DNA of 34,757 nt from a virus. Positions 1-9,800 of the stretch are shown here, one piece after another. Where the stretch lies: positions 1 through 34,757 of the IMG/VR virus record IMGVR_UViG_3300043570_000093; one strand, written 5' to 3'. The notes below the pieces were generated by a model. That model did not search any database. It had not been told where the DNA came from and was given only the letters and a program-made list of their open reading frames with translations. Made by a program: the position numbers and the translations under genes. Within the stretch, counting starts at the first letter, position 1; the number at the start of each line of letters is the position of its first letter.

Positions 1-1375
1 TACCCGTACCTAGGTCAATCTCGTTTAGACCATCAGCATCAATAAAGACGCCATCCGGAACTGTACGAGCAATAACTTGTTGTAATTTTAAATGTGTGAT
101 TTGAATCAAATCAGCAAATGGTATCATCCTTCTACATAACGACTCAATAACTCCCTTGTACATACGTGGAGCACAAGCTACATAGTTTGGTAGTGCGTGC
201 TGAGATGCTGACTTAGGGCGAACCATATTCTCAGAAAGTTTCCACTGCAATAAGATATTGGTACCCATTACCATAATACCTTCATACCAAACGTCAATAG
301 TCTTCTCTATCTTCTCAAAATTACCTTCCTCCATCATTTCGGTAGGAGGATTAAAAGTTTCATCTTTCTCAATAATACGAGAACCGCCACCCTCTAAAGT
401 TTTCTTTTTGTAAACTACTTTTTTAGTGGTCTTATAATTAAAATATAATAAAGTACAAGTATCACGATTAAACATACTGTTTTCGGAAAACTGTGATACG
501 TTATAATAATCATACCACGCTTGGCTGTATTGTGTAATTTCTTGTAAATCTTCTCTAGTTAAAGATTGGTCAATCTTCATTAACTCACCTATTGGAAGTG
601 TTTTAATCTCACCCCAATAAAAACAATCTTTAAAGAATGGGTCTTCAGTATAACTATAAACAATATTAGCAGGGTCAACATATGAAATCTGAACGCCTGT
701 ACCTTGTAAAAATTCGTGTTTTGCAACCTCAATACCAATTACTGTTGCATCATAGTCAAGTCTTTTTCTTAAATCATCATAATGATTCTCGTCAAAAATA
801 GTATTGATTGCTTCCTCTTCTGCAATCTCAATAGCAGGCTTAAACTTAAGCTGCATATACAACGACAACTCTTCATCTGTTTCAGGAAGTTGCTCAGGGT
901 CCATCATAAATGTATCAACACCTGTCTTCTCTTTTATCGTTGTTAAAATATCTTTTGATACCATCTGAGACTCAACCATATCCTGATACTTACTTCTTTT
1001 AGCTTGAGACATTGCATCTTGTGCATACGCCTTAACTTTAAAAAGCCTATCAGACATTCCATTAACAACAATGTCAACAAACTTTGGAATAATAGGAACA
1101 GGAGTCCAATCTAAATTTAAATAAGACAAATCGCCATCAACAGCTAACTCATTTTTATATTTACCAATAGGCTGTTCACCTCTTGCATATAGCCTTAACC
1201 TACGGAAATCTCTCCATTGGCTATAGTACCTACAAGAGTTACCATCTTTACGGAACCACTCAAACTGTATACTTTGAGCAACTTGTAATCCAAATTCATC
1301 AGACGCCCTCTCAGCATCTGTAGCCATTTGACTCGGAAACGAGGTTGCATTTATTTGTACTGTTACATTCTTCAT
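1..1375 (-). CDS. Phage portal protein, 3' end cut by window edge
   Basis: The frame is open from an ATG at 1375 down to the window edge, giving 458 codons without a stop. The product begins MKNVTVQINATSFPSQ and contains a region near residues 75-110 with LDWTPVPIIPKFVDIVVNG, followed by SDRLFKVKAYAQDA, the style of N-terminal portal segments in Bacteroidota phages. The portal forms the dodecameric ring at the capsid vertex through which DNA is packed. Position supports the call: it is the next phage gene after the large terminase, separated only by an endonuclease gene whose stop lies 3 bases upstream of this start. The call rests on overall character and synteny, because portals have few invariant residues. 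The C-terminal part is outside the window. Confidence 0.72.
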   Translation of the reverse strand, partial: MKNVTVQINATSFPSQMATDAERASDEFGLQVAQSIQFEWFRKDGNSCRYYSQWRDFRRLRLYARGEQPIGKYKNELAVDGDLSYLNLDWTPVPIIPKFVDIVVNGMSDRLFKVKAYAQDAMSQAKRSKYQDMVESQMVSKDILTTIKEKTGVDTFMMDPEQLPETDEELSLYMQLKFKPAIEIAEEEAINTIFDENHYDDLRKRLDYDATVIGIEVAKHEFLQGTGVQISYVDPANIVYSYTEDPFFKDCFYWGEIKTLPIGELMKIDQSLTREDLQEITQYSQAWYDYYNVSQFSENSMFNRDTCTLLYFNYKTTKKVVYKKKTLEGGGSRIIEKDETFNPPTEMMEEGNFEKIEKTIDVWYEGIMVMGTNILLQWKLSENMVRPKSASQHALPNYVACAPRMYKGVIESLCRRMIPFADLIQITHLKLQQVIARTVPDGVFIDADGLNEIDLGTG

Positions 1376-1378
1376 ACT

Positions 1379-2041
1379 CTATATGTGTTTCCAAGTTTTT
1401 TTATGAATAATAGATAATATGCAACTTTTTTGCACATTAAACATTTTTGCTAATTTACGTGAACTAATTTCTTTTTTATATAAATCTCTTATTTCTAATA
1501 CATTTGATTCTGTTAATTTTGAAAGTTTGCTATCTTCTCCTTTTTTAGCAGAAATACTCATTTTTTGTTTTGTCTCTTCAGATGCTTTAATTCCATACAT
1601 ATGGTTTTTTTGTCCTAACGCACTTTCAGACATCTTTTTCTTTGTTTTTTCAGGAGTTGGTTTTCCTTTCCAAAACTCTGATATTCTTTTTTTATGCCAT
1701 TCAGAAATAGTTTTTCCTTTGTTAGGAGCACCCATTTTTTCTCTTGCTTCTTCACTGTGAACTATACCTAAAACACCATCCCCACCTAAAGTCAAATTAC
1801 ACAATATTCCGCCATCTTTTCTTCTTTTATATAATGCAATAAATTCTTTTTCTTTAATTTTTGCATATTCATAATCTATTTCATCAAATAAAACCTCTAC
1901 TTCATAGTCTGTTTTACCAACTATTGACTTCCAATAGGCATTTCTATGTGTCTTAGAATACGCCCTTTTTGTATCTAATCCAATGCCAATATAAAATGGC
2001 ATTTGAATGTCTTTTCTTATATGTCTATATAAACACGCCAT
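1379..2041 (-). CDS. GIY-YIG homing endonuclease with NUMOD3 repeats
   Basis: This 220-residue protein starts with a GIY-YIG-type nuclease core: YRHIRKDIQMPFYIGIG at residues 5-21, an R/W segment at 33-44, a likely catalytic Glu in EKEFIALYKRR near residue 66, and NLTLGGDG near 82-89. Residues about 96-165 contain several NUMOD3-like DNA-binding units of the type SEEAREKM..KGK and SEETKQKMS. The C-terminus (about 175-218) is a helix-turn-helix of the type ISSRKLAKMFNVQKSCILSIIHKKTW. Such proteins cut DNA at a specific site and spread their own gene by recombination. It is a free-standing gene placed exactly between the terminase stop (2042) and the portal start (1375), with no space on either side, which suggests insertion at the gene junction. 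Family assignment is secure; the target site is unknown. Confidence 0.9.
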   Translation of the reverse strand: MACLYRHIRKDIQMPFYIGIGLDTKRAYSKTHRNAYWKSIVGKTDYEVEVLFDEIDYEYAKIKEKEFIALYKRRKDGGILCNLTLGGDGVLGIVHSEEAREKMGAPNKGKTISEWHKKRISEFWKGKPTPEKTKKKMSESALGQKNHMYGIKASEETKQKMSISAKKGEDSKLSKLTESNVLEIRDLYKKEISSRKLAKMFNVQKSCILSIIHKKTWKHI

Positions 2042-4291
2042 CTATCTAACTAATTGACTTGTTGTTCCATCGTTTTTGTACTTAGCAAAGTTAATAATTA
2101 AATTTGATTCTTTTTTCTCCGGCATATATAAGTGCTTTTGATTTGCCATTATACATAATCCCGAACTAATAGACGCATCAAATTTTGTTCTGTCGTTTAT
2201 ATCAAACCTCGCCCAATCCTCAAGTGTTCTTGTAAATGGCATTGTGCCCATCTCCTCAGGGTCTCTATATTTTGCTTCTAAATCTAATCCTACAAATTTC
2301 TCAATGTAAGACTCGATTGCAGAAGCGTGTGCTTGTTTTACATCTTCTGATGAGTTTGGAATACCTCCTAACTCACGCTCAGTCTTTGTTAACTTAGCCA
2401 TTTGCTTATCCGGTCTATTAACAGAGAAACCTCGGTATCCTCTATTTTTTATATGGTATAAAAGTCTTGGTTTGTTATTCTCCACTAAGATAGGCATTCC
2501 GTAGAATATGCAAGCCATTAACACTTCTTCAAAAAATATTTCTGCTGTTTGTGGACGAGCAATATATTCTAAAAAAAATTGATTAACAGGAGCGTCATCC
2601 ATATGAAACTTAGTCATACCGTGCAATGCACCATTAGAACCACGTCCACCAACTACGGCTGAGATGTCATAGGAGTCACAACCAAATGAACCAAGATGCT
2701 CGTTACCGGGATATTTAATTCCATTGCGTATGTGAATATTATTCTGCATATGCTTAGGCGGTGCCCAAGCAATATTAAATCTACCACGAGTATCAGGCGT
2801 CCATATTACCTGAGTATCTTTTATACCATCTTTCCACGAGAATAACCCACGAGTAAGGTATTGTCCCTTAATCATTGAGTCGTTATAGTCAATCTGTTGA
2901 TATAATTTGGTTAAATTAAATAAAGCCTGCTTGCTCTCATCTCTGAAAGCGTGAGACTCTGTGCGTGGGAACTGACGATAAAATTCGTTCAATGCATCAG
3001 CATCACTCTTTAACGAGTCTACCTCCGCTTCCCAATAATCAATGGCTCCATTTATAATCCAATTGTTATCCACACCCATTACAGCCTCAACAGGCTTGCG
3101 AAATACAGGATGACCATATCTATCAATGAATCCTTCCATATTCCACTCCATAGGTACAAATAGGGCATATAAGCCACTTTTAGTCTGTCCGTTGGCGTTA
3201 CGAACCTTTACATTTGAATCTTCGTAAATATCTTTGTAGTTCTGTCCCCCTTTTGATAATGCGTTTGAGGTTGAACCCATCATACACTTACCAATAATTT
3301 TACTACCTAACCTAAGACACGTTTTAGTTACACGCCAATTCTCTTTAATGTTTACAGGCTTAGTCCACTTGGCTGACTCATCGTGAGCCAAGAAGAGTAG
3401 CTTCTCTCCATCATAGGAGTTGTCTTCCGTATTCTTCCAATCTATTGATGTATCTAATCCGTCAATCTCATTGTCGTTGGCTTCGTACATATTCTTTTTA
3501 GTAATCTTAGATGCAGGAACCCTAAATGCCAACTCAGTCTTTGGCTTGTCCATACCATCCATTATTGGCTTAAAAAAGAAAGGAAGTCGACTATTAATGG
3601 GGACAACCTTATCTGTGAACATCTTTTTAGCATCGGCACCCGTCTTAGATAAGATACCTATACGTGCGTCACGTGCGAGCGTACCTATGTTAACGCACTC
3701 TGAAGATGACATAAATGAGAATCCCGAACGTCTAATCTTTAGGTATATCATACCAAATGACCTCGGGTCTGCACGGCAGGCTTCCCAAAATATCCAATAT
3801 ATTCTATTCGCTTCCCGAAAATCAGGATAGCCTATGTCAATACTTGACCACTGCAGGTACATATAATGAGAACCGGTTATGTAGGTTTTGACACCATTGT
3901 TCATAAACCAATATCCCTGTTCCCTGTAGTCAAATTCTTTTTCAATATAATCAACCCAACGGTCTTTAAATTCTTTTGGCTTTTCGTTCCATTGAAATAT
4001 GGATTGAATTTTAGCTAACTCACGGGGAAGGTCGTGACGCTCCCAATACTGTTCAGCTTTAGTGGAGTGTCTTTGAAGACACTTATCGGGTATAGCAGGA
4101 AGAGCAATAAATAATCCCTCTATCTCTACTACCTGCCCTATCTGTCCGGTCTTTGAGATAACAATAACATCGTACTGAGGATTATAACCATACAACCACG
4201 ACCTCACTCTATTTTTATTAGAGATGACGGAAGCCGGTATATGACTTTCAACTATACGGCATAAACTATTGCTTTGACCTTCTTTCTGCAA
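2042..4291 (-). CDS. terL: Terminase large subunit (packaging ATPase-nuclease)
   Basis: The 749-residue protein has the layout of a large terminase subunit. A P-loop-like segment KIRRSGFSFMSSS lies at residues 185-197, a Walker B strand LLFLAHDES at 298-306 ending in Asp-Glu, and a coupling motif MMGSTSNA at 337-344. A second, nuclease-like part has FGCDSYD at 536-542, whose aspartates could bind metal. The usual Walker A Lys in GK(S/T) is absent; an RRSGFSF variant is found instead, and I believe similar deviations occur in other phage terminases. The protein would translocate DNA into the prohead through the portal and cut concatemers. It overlaps the upstream 95-residue gene by 26 bases, which suggests coupled translation. 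A copy of the dispersed palindrome GTGTCTTTGAAGACAC lies in its coding sequence at 4067-4082. Confidence 0.88.
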   Translation of the reverse strand: MQKEGQSNSLCRIVESHIPASVISNKNRVRSWLYGYNPQYDVIVISKTGQIGQVVEIEGLFIALPAIPDKCLQRHSTKAEQYWERHDLPRELAKIQSIFQWNEKPKEFKDRWVDYIEKEFDYREQGYWFMNNGVKTYITGSHYMYLQWSSIDIGYPDFREANRIYWIFWEACRADPRSFGMIYLKIRRSGFSFMSSSECVNIGTLARDARIGILSKTGADAKKMFTDKVVPINSRLPFFFKPIMDGMDKPKTELAFRVPASKITKKNMYEANDNEIDGLDTSIDWKNTEDNSYDGEKLLFLAHDESAKWTKPVNIKENWRVTKTCLRLGSKIIGKCMMGSTSNALSKGGQNYKDIYEDSNVKVRNANGQTKSGLYALFVPMEWNMEGFIDRYGHPVFRKPVEAVMGVDNNWIINGAIDYWEAEVDSLKSDADALNEFYRQFPRTESHAFRDESKQALFNLTKLYQQIDYNDSMIKGQYLTRGLFSWKDGIKDTQVIWTPDTRGRFNIAWAPPKHMQNNIHIRNGIKYPGNEHLGSFGCDSYDISAVVGGRGSNGALHGMTKFHMDDAPVNQFFLEYIARPQTAEIFFEEVLMACIFYGMPILVENNKPRLLYHIKNRGYRGFSVNRPDKQMAKLTKTERELGGIPNSSEDVKQAHASAIESYIEKFVGLDLEAKYRDPEEMGTMPFTRTLEDWARFDINDRTKFDASISSGLCIMANQKHLYMPEKKESNLIINFAKYKNDGTTSQLVR

Positions 4292-4553
4292 ATCCTTGTT
4301 TTGTATCTGTTTTACTTATTCCTCTGTCTGCGGAATCCAAATTTTCTTTCTCTGTTTCTATTCTACTTAATATCTCAAACGCATCAAATATGGCTAATTT
4401 CTTAGCTGCCGCTGCGTTCTTCATCTTATCTGCAGACACATCTGTATCTGACTCAGTATTAATAATATCTTCCTCAGCTACCTTTATAAGATGACTAACA
4501 GCTTTATACCCCGCTTCAATAATGCGTAATTTTATTTCTTTAGTGTCTCTCAT
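4266..4553 (-). CDS. Putative terminase small subunit
   Basis: This 95-residue protein is mostly helical, with an acidic middle (AEEDIINTESDTDVSADK), a helix KMKNAAAAKKLAIFDAFEILSRIE, and a basic tail ending RRSKQ. It lies directly upstream of the large terminase and overlaps it by 26 bases, the usual place for the small subunit, which selects phage DNA. It lacks an obvious N-terminal helix-turn-helix, so the call depends on position, size and general character. Its start at 4553 touches the stop of the oxygenase gene upstream. Confidence 0.5.
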   Translation of the reverse strand: MRDTKEIKLRIIEAGYKAVSHLIKVAEEDIINTESDTDVSADKMKNAAAAKKLAIFDAFEILSRIETEKENLDSADRGISKTDTKQGFAERRSKQ

Positions 4554-5026
4554 TACTTAGCTTTTAAGAAAATTATCTGTACCAACCTTGCAGTTTCTGC
4601 TTCTCCAAAGTTATCAAAAATATTGCGTGAATGTGGAGCCTCTGCATTAAAGGCTATCATACGATTAAACTTAGAGTACATTGTAAGTAATGGCTTCTTG
4701 TCCTCATCGTAGATAGTAGTCCCGTCATCCTCGGGTGCCTGCTCGTTTAAATACAAAAGACAGGTAATATCACCCATCATCTCATCTGTATGTACAAAAT
4801 TTGGCTCTTCTTGATGGAGTGGTGACTTACGAATAAAGTTTAAGTCTACCTTGTAACCAAGAAATAAATTAGTGACGTATAAGGCAAACTCATCGTTACT
4901 ATCCCTTGGCTGAATGTTTCTGAAAGTGTGCTCCCCGTCTGCCACGTCTTGAAATTCGTGCAAGTGTATATCTGATACATAAGATAAAGGGTCTTTAATA
5001 ATGTTGTCGAATGTGATTAGATTCAT
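4553..5026 (-). CDS. 2-oxoglutarate/Fe(II)-dependent oxygenase-like protein
   Basis: The 157-residue protein has the marks of a 2OG-Fe(II) oxygenase of the prolyl-hydroxylase-like jelly-roll type. A candidate iron triad is His79 and Asp81 (FVHTDEMMGD) with distal His132 (EAPHSRN), and Arg147 (ETARLVQIIF) fits the 2-oxoglutarate contact. LYLNEQAPEDDGTTIY between them is the typical strand and loop. Such enzymes hydroxylate proteins, nucleic acids or small molecules; the substrate cannot be read from sequence. It sits in an unbroken run of overlapping genes just before the terminase genes, overlapping the 187-residue gene by 4 bases, so it is probably made late with virion genes. Modification of a capsid or packaging component is an inference. 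Confidence 0.72.
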   Translation of the reverse strand: MNLITFDNIIKDPLSYVSDIHLHEFQDVADGEHTFRNIQPRDSNDEFALYVTNLFLGYKVDLNFIRKSPLHQEEPNFVHTDEMMGDITCLLYLNEQAPEDDGTTIYDEDKKPLLTMYSKFNRMIAFNAEAPHSRNIFDNFGEAETARLVQIIFLKAK

Positions 5027-5586
5027 AATTTGATTGTTATTTGGTGGTCGTACATCCTATATAACTTCTCTTCATCTACTGTAAACTCGTATTCGCTATC
5101 AGGGGAAAAGCATACCATATCTCCTGCTTTTATACCACGCTCAAGTAAGTACTCGTTAGGGTACTTCATTATTCCCATTAAGGGTTCTTCTGAGAATGGC
5201 TTCTTAATATAGCTTTCAGTTGCAGGTACGGGTTTGATAAAGCAGTATCTGTCGTAAGCGTTCCACGTGGAGTCGTGCTTATACATATAGAACTGTTCGG
5301 TCTCGATAAAAAATAGGTCGTCTTTAAAGAATGACTTACCGCTTTTTTGCCTACCTCGCATATCATTATAAAACTTGAATACGTTATGGTGCACAAGTAA
5401 GGTGTCACCTGCCCTGATGGGACCTTTGTAACCCAATGGAAGTTCAACGACCTCTGCAAATCGATTAGAAAACTTATGGTCTTCCTCGGAGGTGCTGACA
5501 ATAAAGTCAACGCCTCCTATCTCTTTTGTATTGTCATACCTTCTTCCATTCACAGGTTTAGCTATGAAGTAGAATGGAGACTGCAT
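5023..5586 (-). CDS. Unknown protein with possible GroES-like barrel
   Basis: This 187-residue protein has a beta-rich segment, VVELPLGYKGPIRAGDTLLV, near residues 46-65, that recalls the chaperonin-10 pattern of a hydrophobic strand followed by V..GD.V. It ends in DEEKLYRMYDHQITIKL, and a second GIKAGDMVCFSP segment lies near 150-161. It is longer than a normal co-chaperonin and a real GroES is encoded at 21974..22231, so this may be a diverged, tandem or unrelated barrel. A virion role is suggested only by its place among packaging genes. The fold claim is tentative. Confidence 0.4.
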   Translation of the reverse strand: MQSPFYFIAKPVNGRRYDNTKEIGGVDFIVSTSEEDHKFSNRFAEVVELPLGYKGPIRAGDTLLVHHNVFKFYNDMRGRQKSGKSFFKDDLFFIETEQFYMYKHDSTWNAYDRYCFIKPVPATESYIKKPFSEEPLMGIMKYPNEYLLERGIKAGDMVCFSPDSEYEFTVDEEKLYRMYDHQITIKL

Positions 5587-5813
5587 TAGATATTGATGTT
5601 ATATTCAATGGATATGGGAATGGTGGAGGTGAACTCTTTCCAAAGCACCACCTCCGCCTTCTCATTTATAATAAAGATTTGGATAGATTCTTTCTCAGGG
5701 TTAAGCCTGATAAGATGAATTTCGTTAGTATCGCCAAGGATTTTCTGACCTACAATATAGTGCATAGCACCGCCTTTGTAATCAGGTCCTATTGATATTT
5801 TACGAATATCCAT
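5586..5813 (-). CDS. Small beta-rich hypothetical protein
   Basis: The 75-residue product has alternating hydrophobic strands (GGAMHYIVGQKI, EIHLIRLNPEKESIQIFIINEKAEVVLWKEF). No family is recognised. Its stop abuts the 187-residue gene and its start abuts the stop of the 128-residue gene, so it belongs to the same tightly packed late operon. The compact fit supports it as a real gene. Confidence 0.6.
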   Translation of the reverse strand: MDIRKISIGPDYKGGAMHYIVGQKILGDTNEIHLIRLNPEKESIQIFIINEKAEVVLWKEFTSTIPISIEYNINI

Positions 5814-6199
5814 TATAGTTCCTCCTCTTCTTCTTCAATAAACTCAATACCTGTAGTCCAATCTTTTAAGAATGTGAACTTTTCTAATCCGTTGGTGTTA
5901 ATAACTTCAATAGGCTTAAACTCAAATTCTTTTTCATTTAAAGCCTCAACGTCTTTGGTTAACTTCTTAACACCTTCTTTGTTGAACTTATACTCTCCTT
6001 TTTCATCTGTTAAAAGGACATTTTTATCGTCAGTTGCAGCATTATCCAAGCGTAGTTCATCACGTTGCTTGTTATACTCTTCGTGAAAAGGCTTTACCTT
6101 CTCATACAACTTAAATAACTTTTTTTGAATTTTGGTCTCTTGACCACCAATAACGGCATTAATTGACGCCACTAGAATGTTTAGGTCTTTGTACTTCAT
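5813..6199 (-). CDS. Helical, acidic-tailed hypothetical protein (DUF1617-like?)
   Basis: The 128-residue protein starts LNILVASINAVIGGQETKIQ, then has a long charged helical part (KLFKLYEKVKPFHEEYNKQR) and an acidic tail EEEEEEL. The layout recalls small phage proteins of the DUF1617 type, but I cannot confirm membership. It is the first gene of the run leading to terminase, and its start is preceded by two ATCAA repeats (6200-6213), a motif shared by many starts here. An inverted repeat at 6219-6242 lies in its leader. Confidence 0.6.
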   Translation of the reverse strand: MKYKDLNILVASINAVIGGQETKIQKKLFKLYEKVKPFHEEYNKQRDELRLDNAATDDKNVLLTDEKGEYKFNKEGVKKLTKDVEALNEKEFEFKPIEVINTNGLEKFTFLKDWTTGIEFIEEEEEEL

Positions 6200-6218
6200 T
6201 TGATTTGATTTAGTTAAT

Positions 6219-6242
6219 ATAACTATGCTTATACATAGTTAT
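6219..6242. repeat. Perfect 9-bp inverted repeat in leader of packaging operon
   Basis: ATAACTATG and CATAGTTAT are separated by 6 bases. It lies in the 68-base gap between the 102-residue gene and the 128-residue gene. It has no T-run on either strand, so it is more likely an operator or leader hairpin than a terminator. Confidence 0.55.
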
Positions 6243-6267
6243 GTAAAAGTAATGAATATTTATTGAA

Positions 6268-6576
6268 CTATGCAATAGTTTCATCAGGAATAATTACAAG
6301 TTTTAATTGCGTTGCAGCCCAAGTATATGCCCATTCGTTTGCATCTGTAGCAGCATCCCAATCCAAGTAATCTTGTCCTGATATGGTTAATGAACCATTC
6401 ACCAAAGTATTATACACAGGATAGGTAGGAGCAGGGTTTGGTAAAGGCTCGTTTAGCTGATACTGAAAATTTGCAGTTGTAGATAAGTTATCGTATGATG
6501 ACGTTAATACAAATACTGTTGCTTGCTTTTCTTCTCCATTTTGCCAAGAAGAAATTGGTTCAATTGTTTTTGCCAT
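6268..6576 (-). CDS. Small tail-associated protein, paralogue A
   Basis: This 102-residue protein is related to its neighbour at 6595..6882. Shared features are an N-terminal I.P...W.NG segment, a middle beta region, and a C-terminal ISGQDYLDWDA..EWAYTWAATQLKLVII pattern, matched in the neighbour by MTGEAYTQWTV..YAWDWIAEQLNLTIIG. The pair sits directly after the fibre genes in transcription order, so a role as fibre accessory, chaperone or small tail protein is likely but not shown. No named family is recognised. Confidence 0.65.
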   Translation of the reverse strand: MAKTIEPISSWQNGEEKQATVFVLTSSYDNLSTTANFQYQLNEPLPNPAPTYPVYNTLVNGSLTISGQDYLDWDAATDANEWAYTWAATQLKLVIIPDETIA

Positions 6577-6594
6577 TTTATTTTATTTTATTAT

Positions 6595-6882
6595 TTAAAT
6601 ACTACTTGATTTTACCTCCTCAATAACAGGTGGAACATAGTCGCCTATAATTGTAAGGTTTAATTGTTCGGCTATCCAATCCCAAGCGTATTGGTCAACA
6701 GTCCATTGAGTATATGCTTCGCCTGTCATAATCAACTCTCCCTCTACTAATCTTTCTTGACTAGCATTTAGGATATTATAACTAAATACTGCACTTATGT
6801 TCAGGGTTACATTGGTGCCCCAAGCATTTAAGTAGATTCCTTCTACCCCATTCCACATTGTTACGGGTTGAATTTCTTTCAT
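6595..6882 (-). CDS. Small tail-associated protein, paralogue B
   Basis: The 95-residue protein is a paralogue of the product of 6268..6576, with the same I.PV..W.G start and the same Y..W....W.W.A.QLNLTII ending. It begins 2 bases after the stop of the 1523-residue fibre gene, which makes co-expression with the fibre likely. The repeated aromatic residues suggest a compact domain. Function unknown. Confidence 0.65.
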   Translation of the reverse strand: MKEIQPVTMWNGVEGIYLNAWGTNVTLNISAVFSYNILNASQERLVEGELIMTGEAYTQWTVDQYAWDWIAEQLNLTIIGDYVPPVIEEVKSSSI

Positions 6883-6883
6883 T

Positions 6884-9800
6884 TTATTTATTTTTTAAAG
6901 TTTCTATTTCTAATTTAAGTTCTTGAATTGCTTTGATTAATACAGGCACTAATTCCGTATATCTTACCCCTAACATTCCTTCATTATTTTTATCAATTAG
7001 TTCAGGGAATATCTTTTCTACTTCTTGTGCTATTAAACCAAGGTTTTGTTTTTTAAACTTGTCATTTTTGTATGAGAAATTAATAGTCTGCAAGGTAGAT
7101 AATTTTTCAACTGCGTTATCAATATGACTATTTATATTTTTAAGTCTAATATCCGAGTTAGCAGTCCAAGATGTTGCACCACTTGTTAAGTAAACACCTC
7201 CGCTATAATTTACAACAAATAATTTATATCCACTAGCCGAATTATACATTACAAAATCACCTGCTGCCGTTCCTGTAAAAAAGTTATTAGTTTGAGTTGC
7301 TAATCCTACTAAACCTACATAGGTTGCAGGGTCAGTTAATGTATTTGTAAAATAAACAGTAGGTGCTGTCCCCGTAATTCTAACTTGACCTGCTGCAGTG
7401 GAACTATTTACCGTTAATCTATGATTGGTATCAGTAGAAGTACCTATTGATACATTACCACCATCTCTTTGTATATAAAGATTTCTAGTTACTCCGGCAG
7501 GTGTATATGCTTGTATTACTGCTCCTGTACCTGTTTGACCACCTATTCTTAATTGACCTGTTGAACCTCCTACTGCCATGTGCCATACATCTGTATCAGT
7601 ATATACATTAAATTTATAAGTTGCAGTAGTTGCATTACCTATTGACATAAAACCATTATCTCTTATAAATAATGCATAAGTACTATCTGTTCTTTGATAA
7701 ACACCAAATCCATCAGTTTGTGCCCCTATTGACCATAATTTTCCTGTTGTTTGTATGTTCATCCAAACACCTGCACCTGAACCTTTTAAAAATATCCCTT
7801 CATTAGCACTAGTGTTTACATGTAATTGATAAGAAGGGTCTGTTTGATTAATACCTACATATCCATTACTTTTTTTAAGATAAAATGCAGCACCTGTAGA
7901 ACCTACTTGTATATTATGATTAAAATAAAGACTGCCGTTATTTGTTGCAGCACCTTCAGTACCTACTTCAAATTTTGTAACTCCGTTTTGTGCAAAGTTT
8001 AAATAAGCGTATTGCGAAGTAGCACCATTTGAATTTATAGTTATAGCACCATTACCTCCTGCACCATCAATTAAAAATGATTGTACTGTGCCACCATAAG
8101 AACCTGCCTCTTTAGAAATAGTTTTTGCACCTGTAATTGTTTGAGCAGTAGCCAATGTTACATATCCTGTTAACGAAGGAATATCACTCGTTAAGGCTAA
8201 TGTTCCTGTTGCACCCGGTAAAGTATAAGTATAAGTACCATTACTAATAGTTGAGGTCAATACAAGTTGTCCTGACGCTTCTATTCGCATTTTTATAACA
8301 TTCCCTATTCCAAATAATATTGGATAACCTGAATAGTTTTGAACCACCATATCACCTGCAGCAGTGCCTGCCATAAAATTATTAGCTGCCGTTACTATAC
8401 CTACATAACCTGAATAGCTGTTTGTATTGGTATCAGTATTTGTAAACAAAATTGCAGGAGCAGCACCCGCTGCTCTAATCTGAGCAGTTTCAGTTGCTGA
8501 ATAAACAGTTAGTCTATGTCCTGTTGATGTGTTAGTAGTTCCTATAATTACATTTCCTCCACTTGTAATAAGCATTCTCAAATTAGTAGTAGTATAAAAT
8601 CCAACCTCCCCTGCACCTGTAGAACCTGCTATAAATTTCATCATTGCATCACCACCTGCAACTGCAGAAGCTAAATCAATTCTATAATTATTAGCATTGT
8701 TATTAAATAATATTTTTTGTGCTAAAGAATCTGCAAAAGTTAATGCTGCTGATTGAGTTGGTGCAACTCCTATACCAACCAACCCCCCACTTGTAATTGT
8801 TAAATGAGCAGTACTTGAACCTCCTGCTCCTAATAAAATTGCACCTGTTGCAAAGTCATTAATTATTGCTAAATTTCCTGAACCACCATTATATATATAA
8901 CTACTACTTGCAGAAATAAATTTATAGGCAGTTGTTGTTGTGCTATACTTTCCTATTGAAGCATTACCTGCTGCATCAGTAGTATATGATGTTTCAACAT
9001 AAGAACTTGCTCCTGCTGTTGTGTTTACAATATTAATTCTAGTTAGTCCATTGTAATTATTTCTTATTTGTACATTACCTTTTACTTGAAACAAATCTCC
9101 TGAATCAGATACAGTACTACTGCCTCCTATAATTACATTACCCCCATCTCTTTGTAAAACTAATAACGTACCTGTGTTTCCTGAATTATTTATGTATGCA
9201 CCAAGAGTAGAATATTTAGTAGCACCGCTTGATGCATTACCACCAATTCTTAACATTTGTCCTGTAGTAGTTACATCACCAAATGCAGCGTGCCAAACAT
9301 CTGCTGCTTGGTTAACATTAAATAAATATGTTGGAGTATTTGTATTAACTCCTACTGCACTTCCATTGTCAAATATTATACTGTTACCTATTGTGCTTGT
9401 ACCTGTAAATTTAGATATATAATTAGTAGTTCCTGTACCTGTTACAGGATTAGTCAATGCTGCCTGCTTATTATTAAATGTGGTCCAATCTGCAGCACTC
9501 AATGCACCTCTATTTGTAGCTGATGCCGTTGGAACATTTAAAGTAATAACAGGAGTTGTAGTGCTATTAGCAACTGTGCTTGATAAGTCTGTACCTGTTG
9601 TTCCAATAGTTAAAGCCGCAACTGAAGTTACCGTGCCTCCCGTTAATTGACTTGTTAAAGCTAATGTTCCTGTTGCTCCCGGAAGAGTATATGTATAAGT
9701 ACCATTAGTAATAGTTGAACCCAAAGTAAGTTGACCTGATGCTTTAAGAGTTCCTGTAATATCAACTTTAAATGCTGATGCTGTAGTTGAACCAATTAAA

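Noticed and set aside
6265-6290. TTTCATCAG on the plus strand, which reads CTGATGAAA on the minus strand, like a hammerhead core
   Set aside because: There is no stem II between CUGAUGA and GAAA; the bases are the end of a coding gene.
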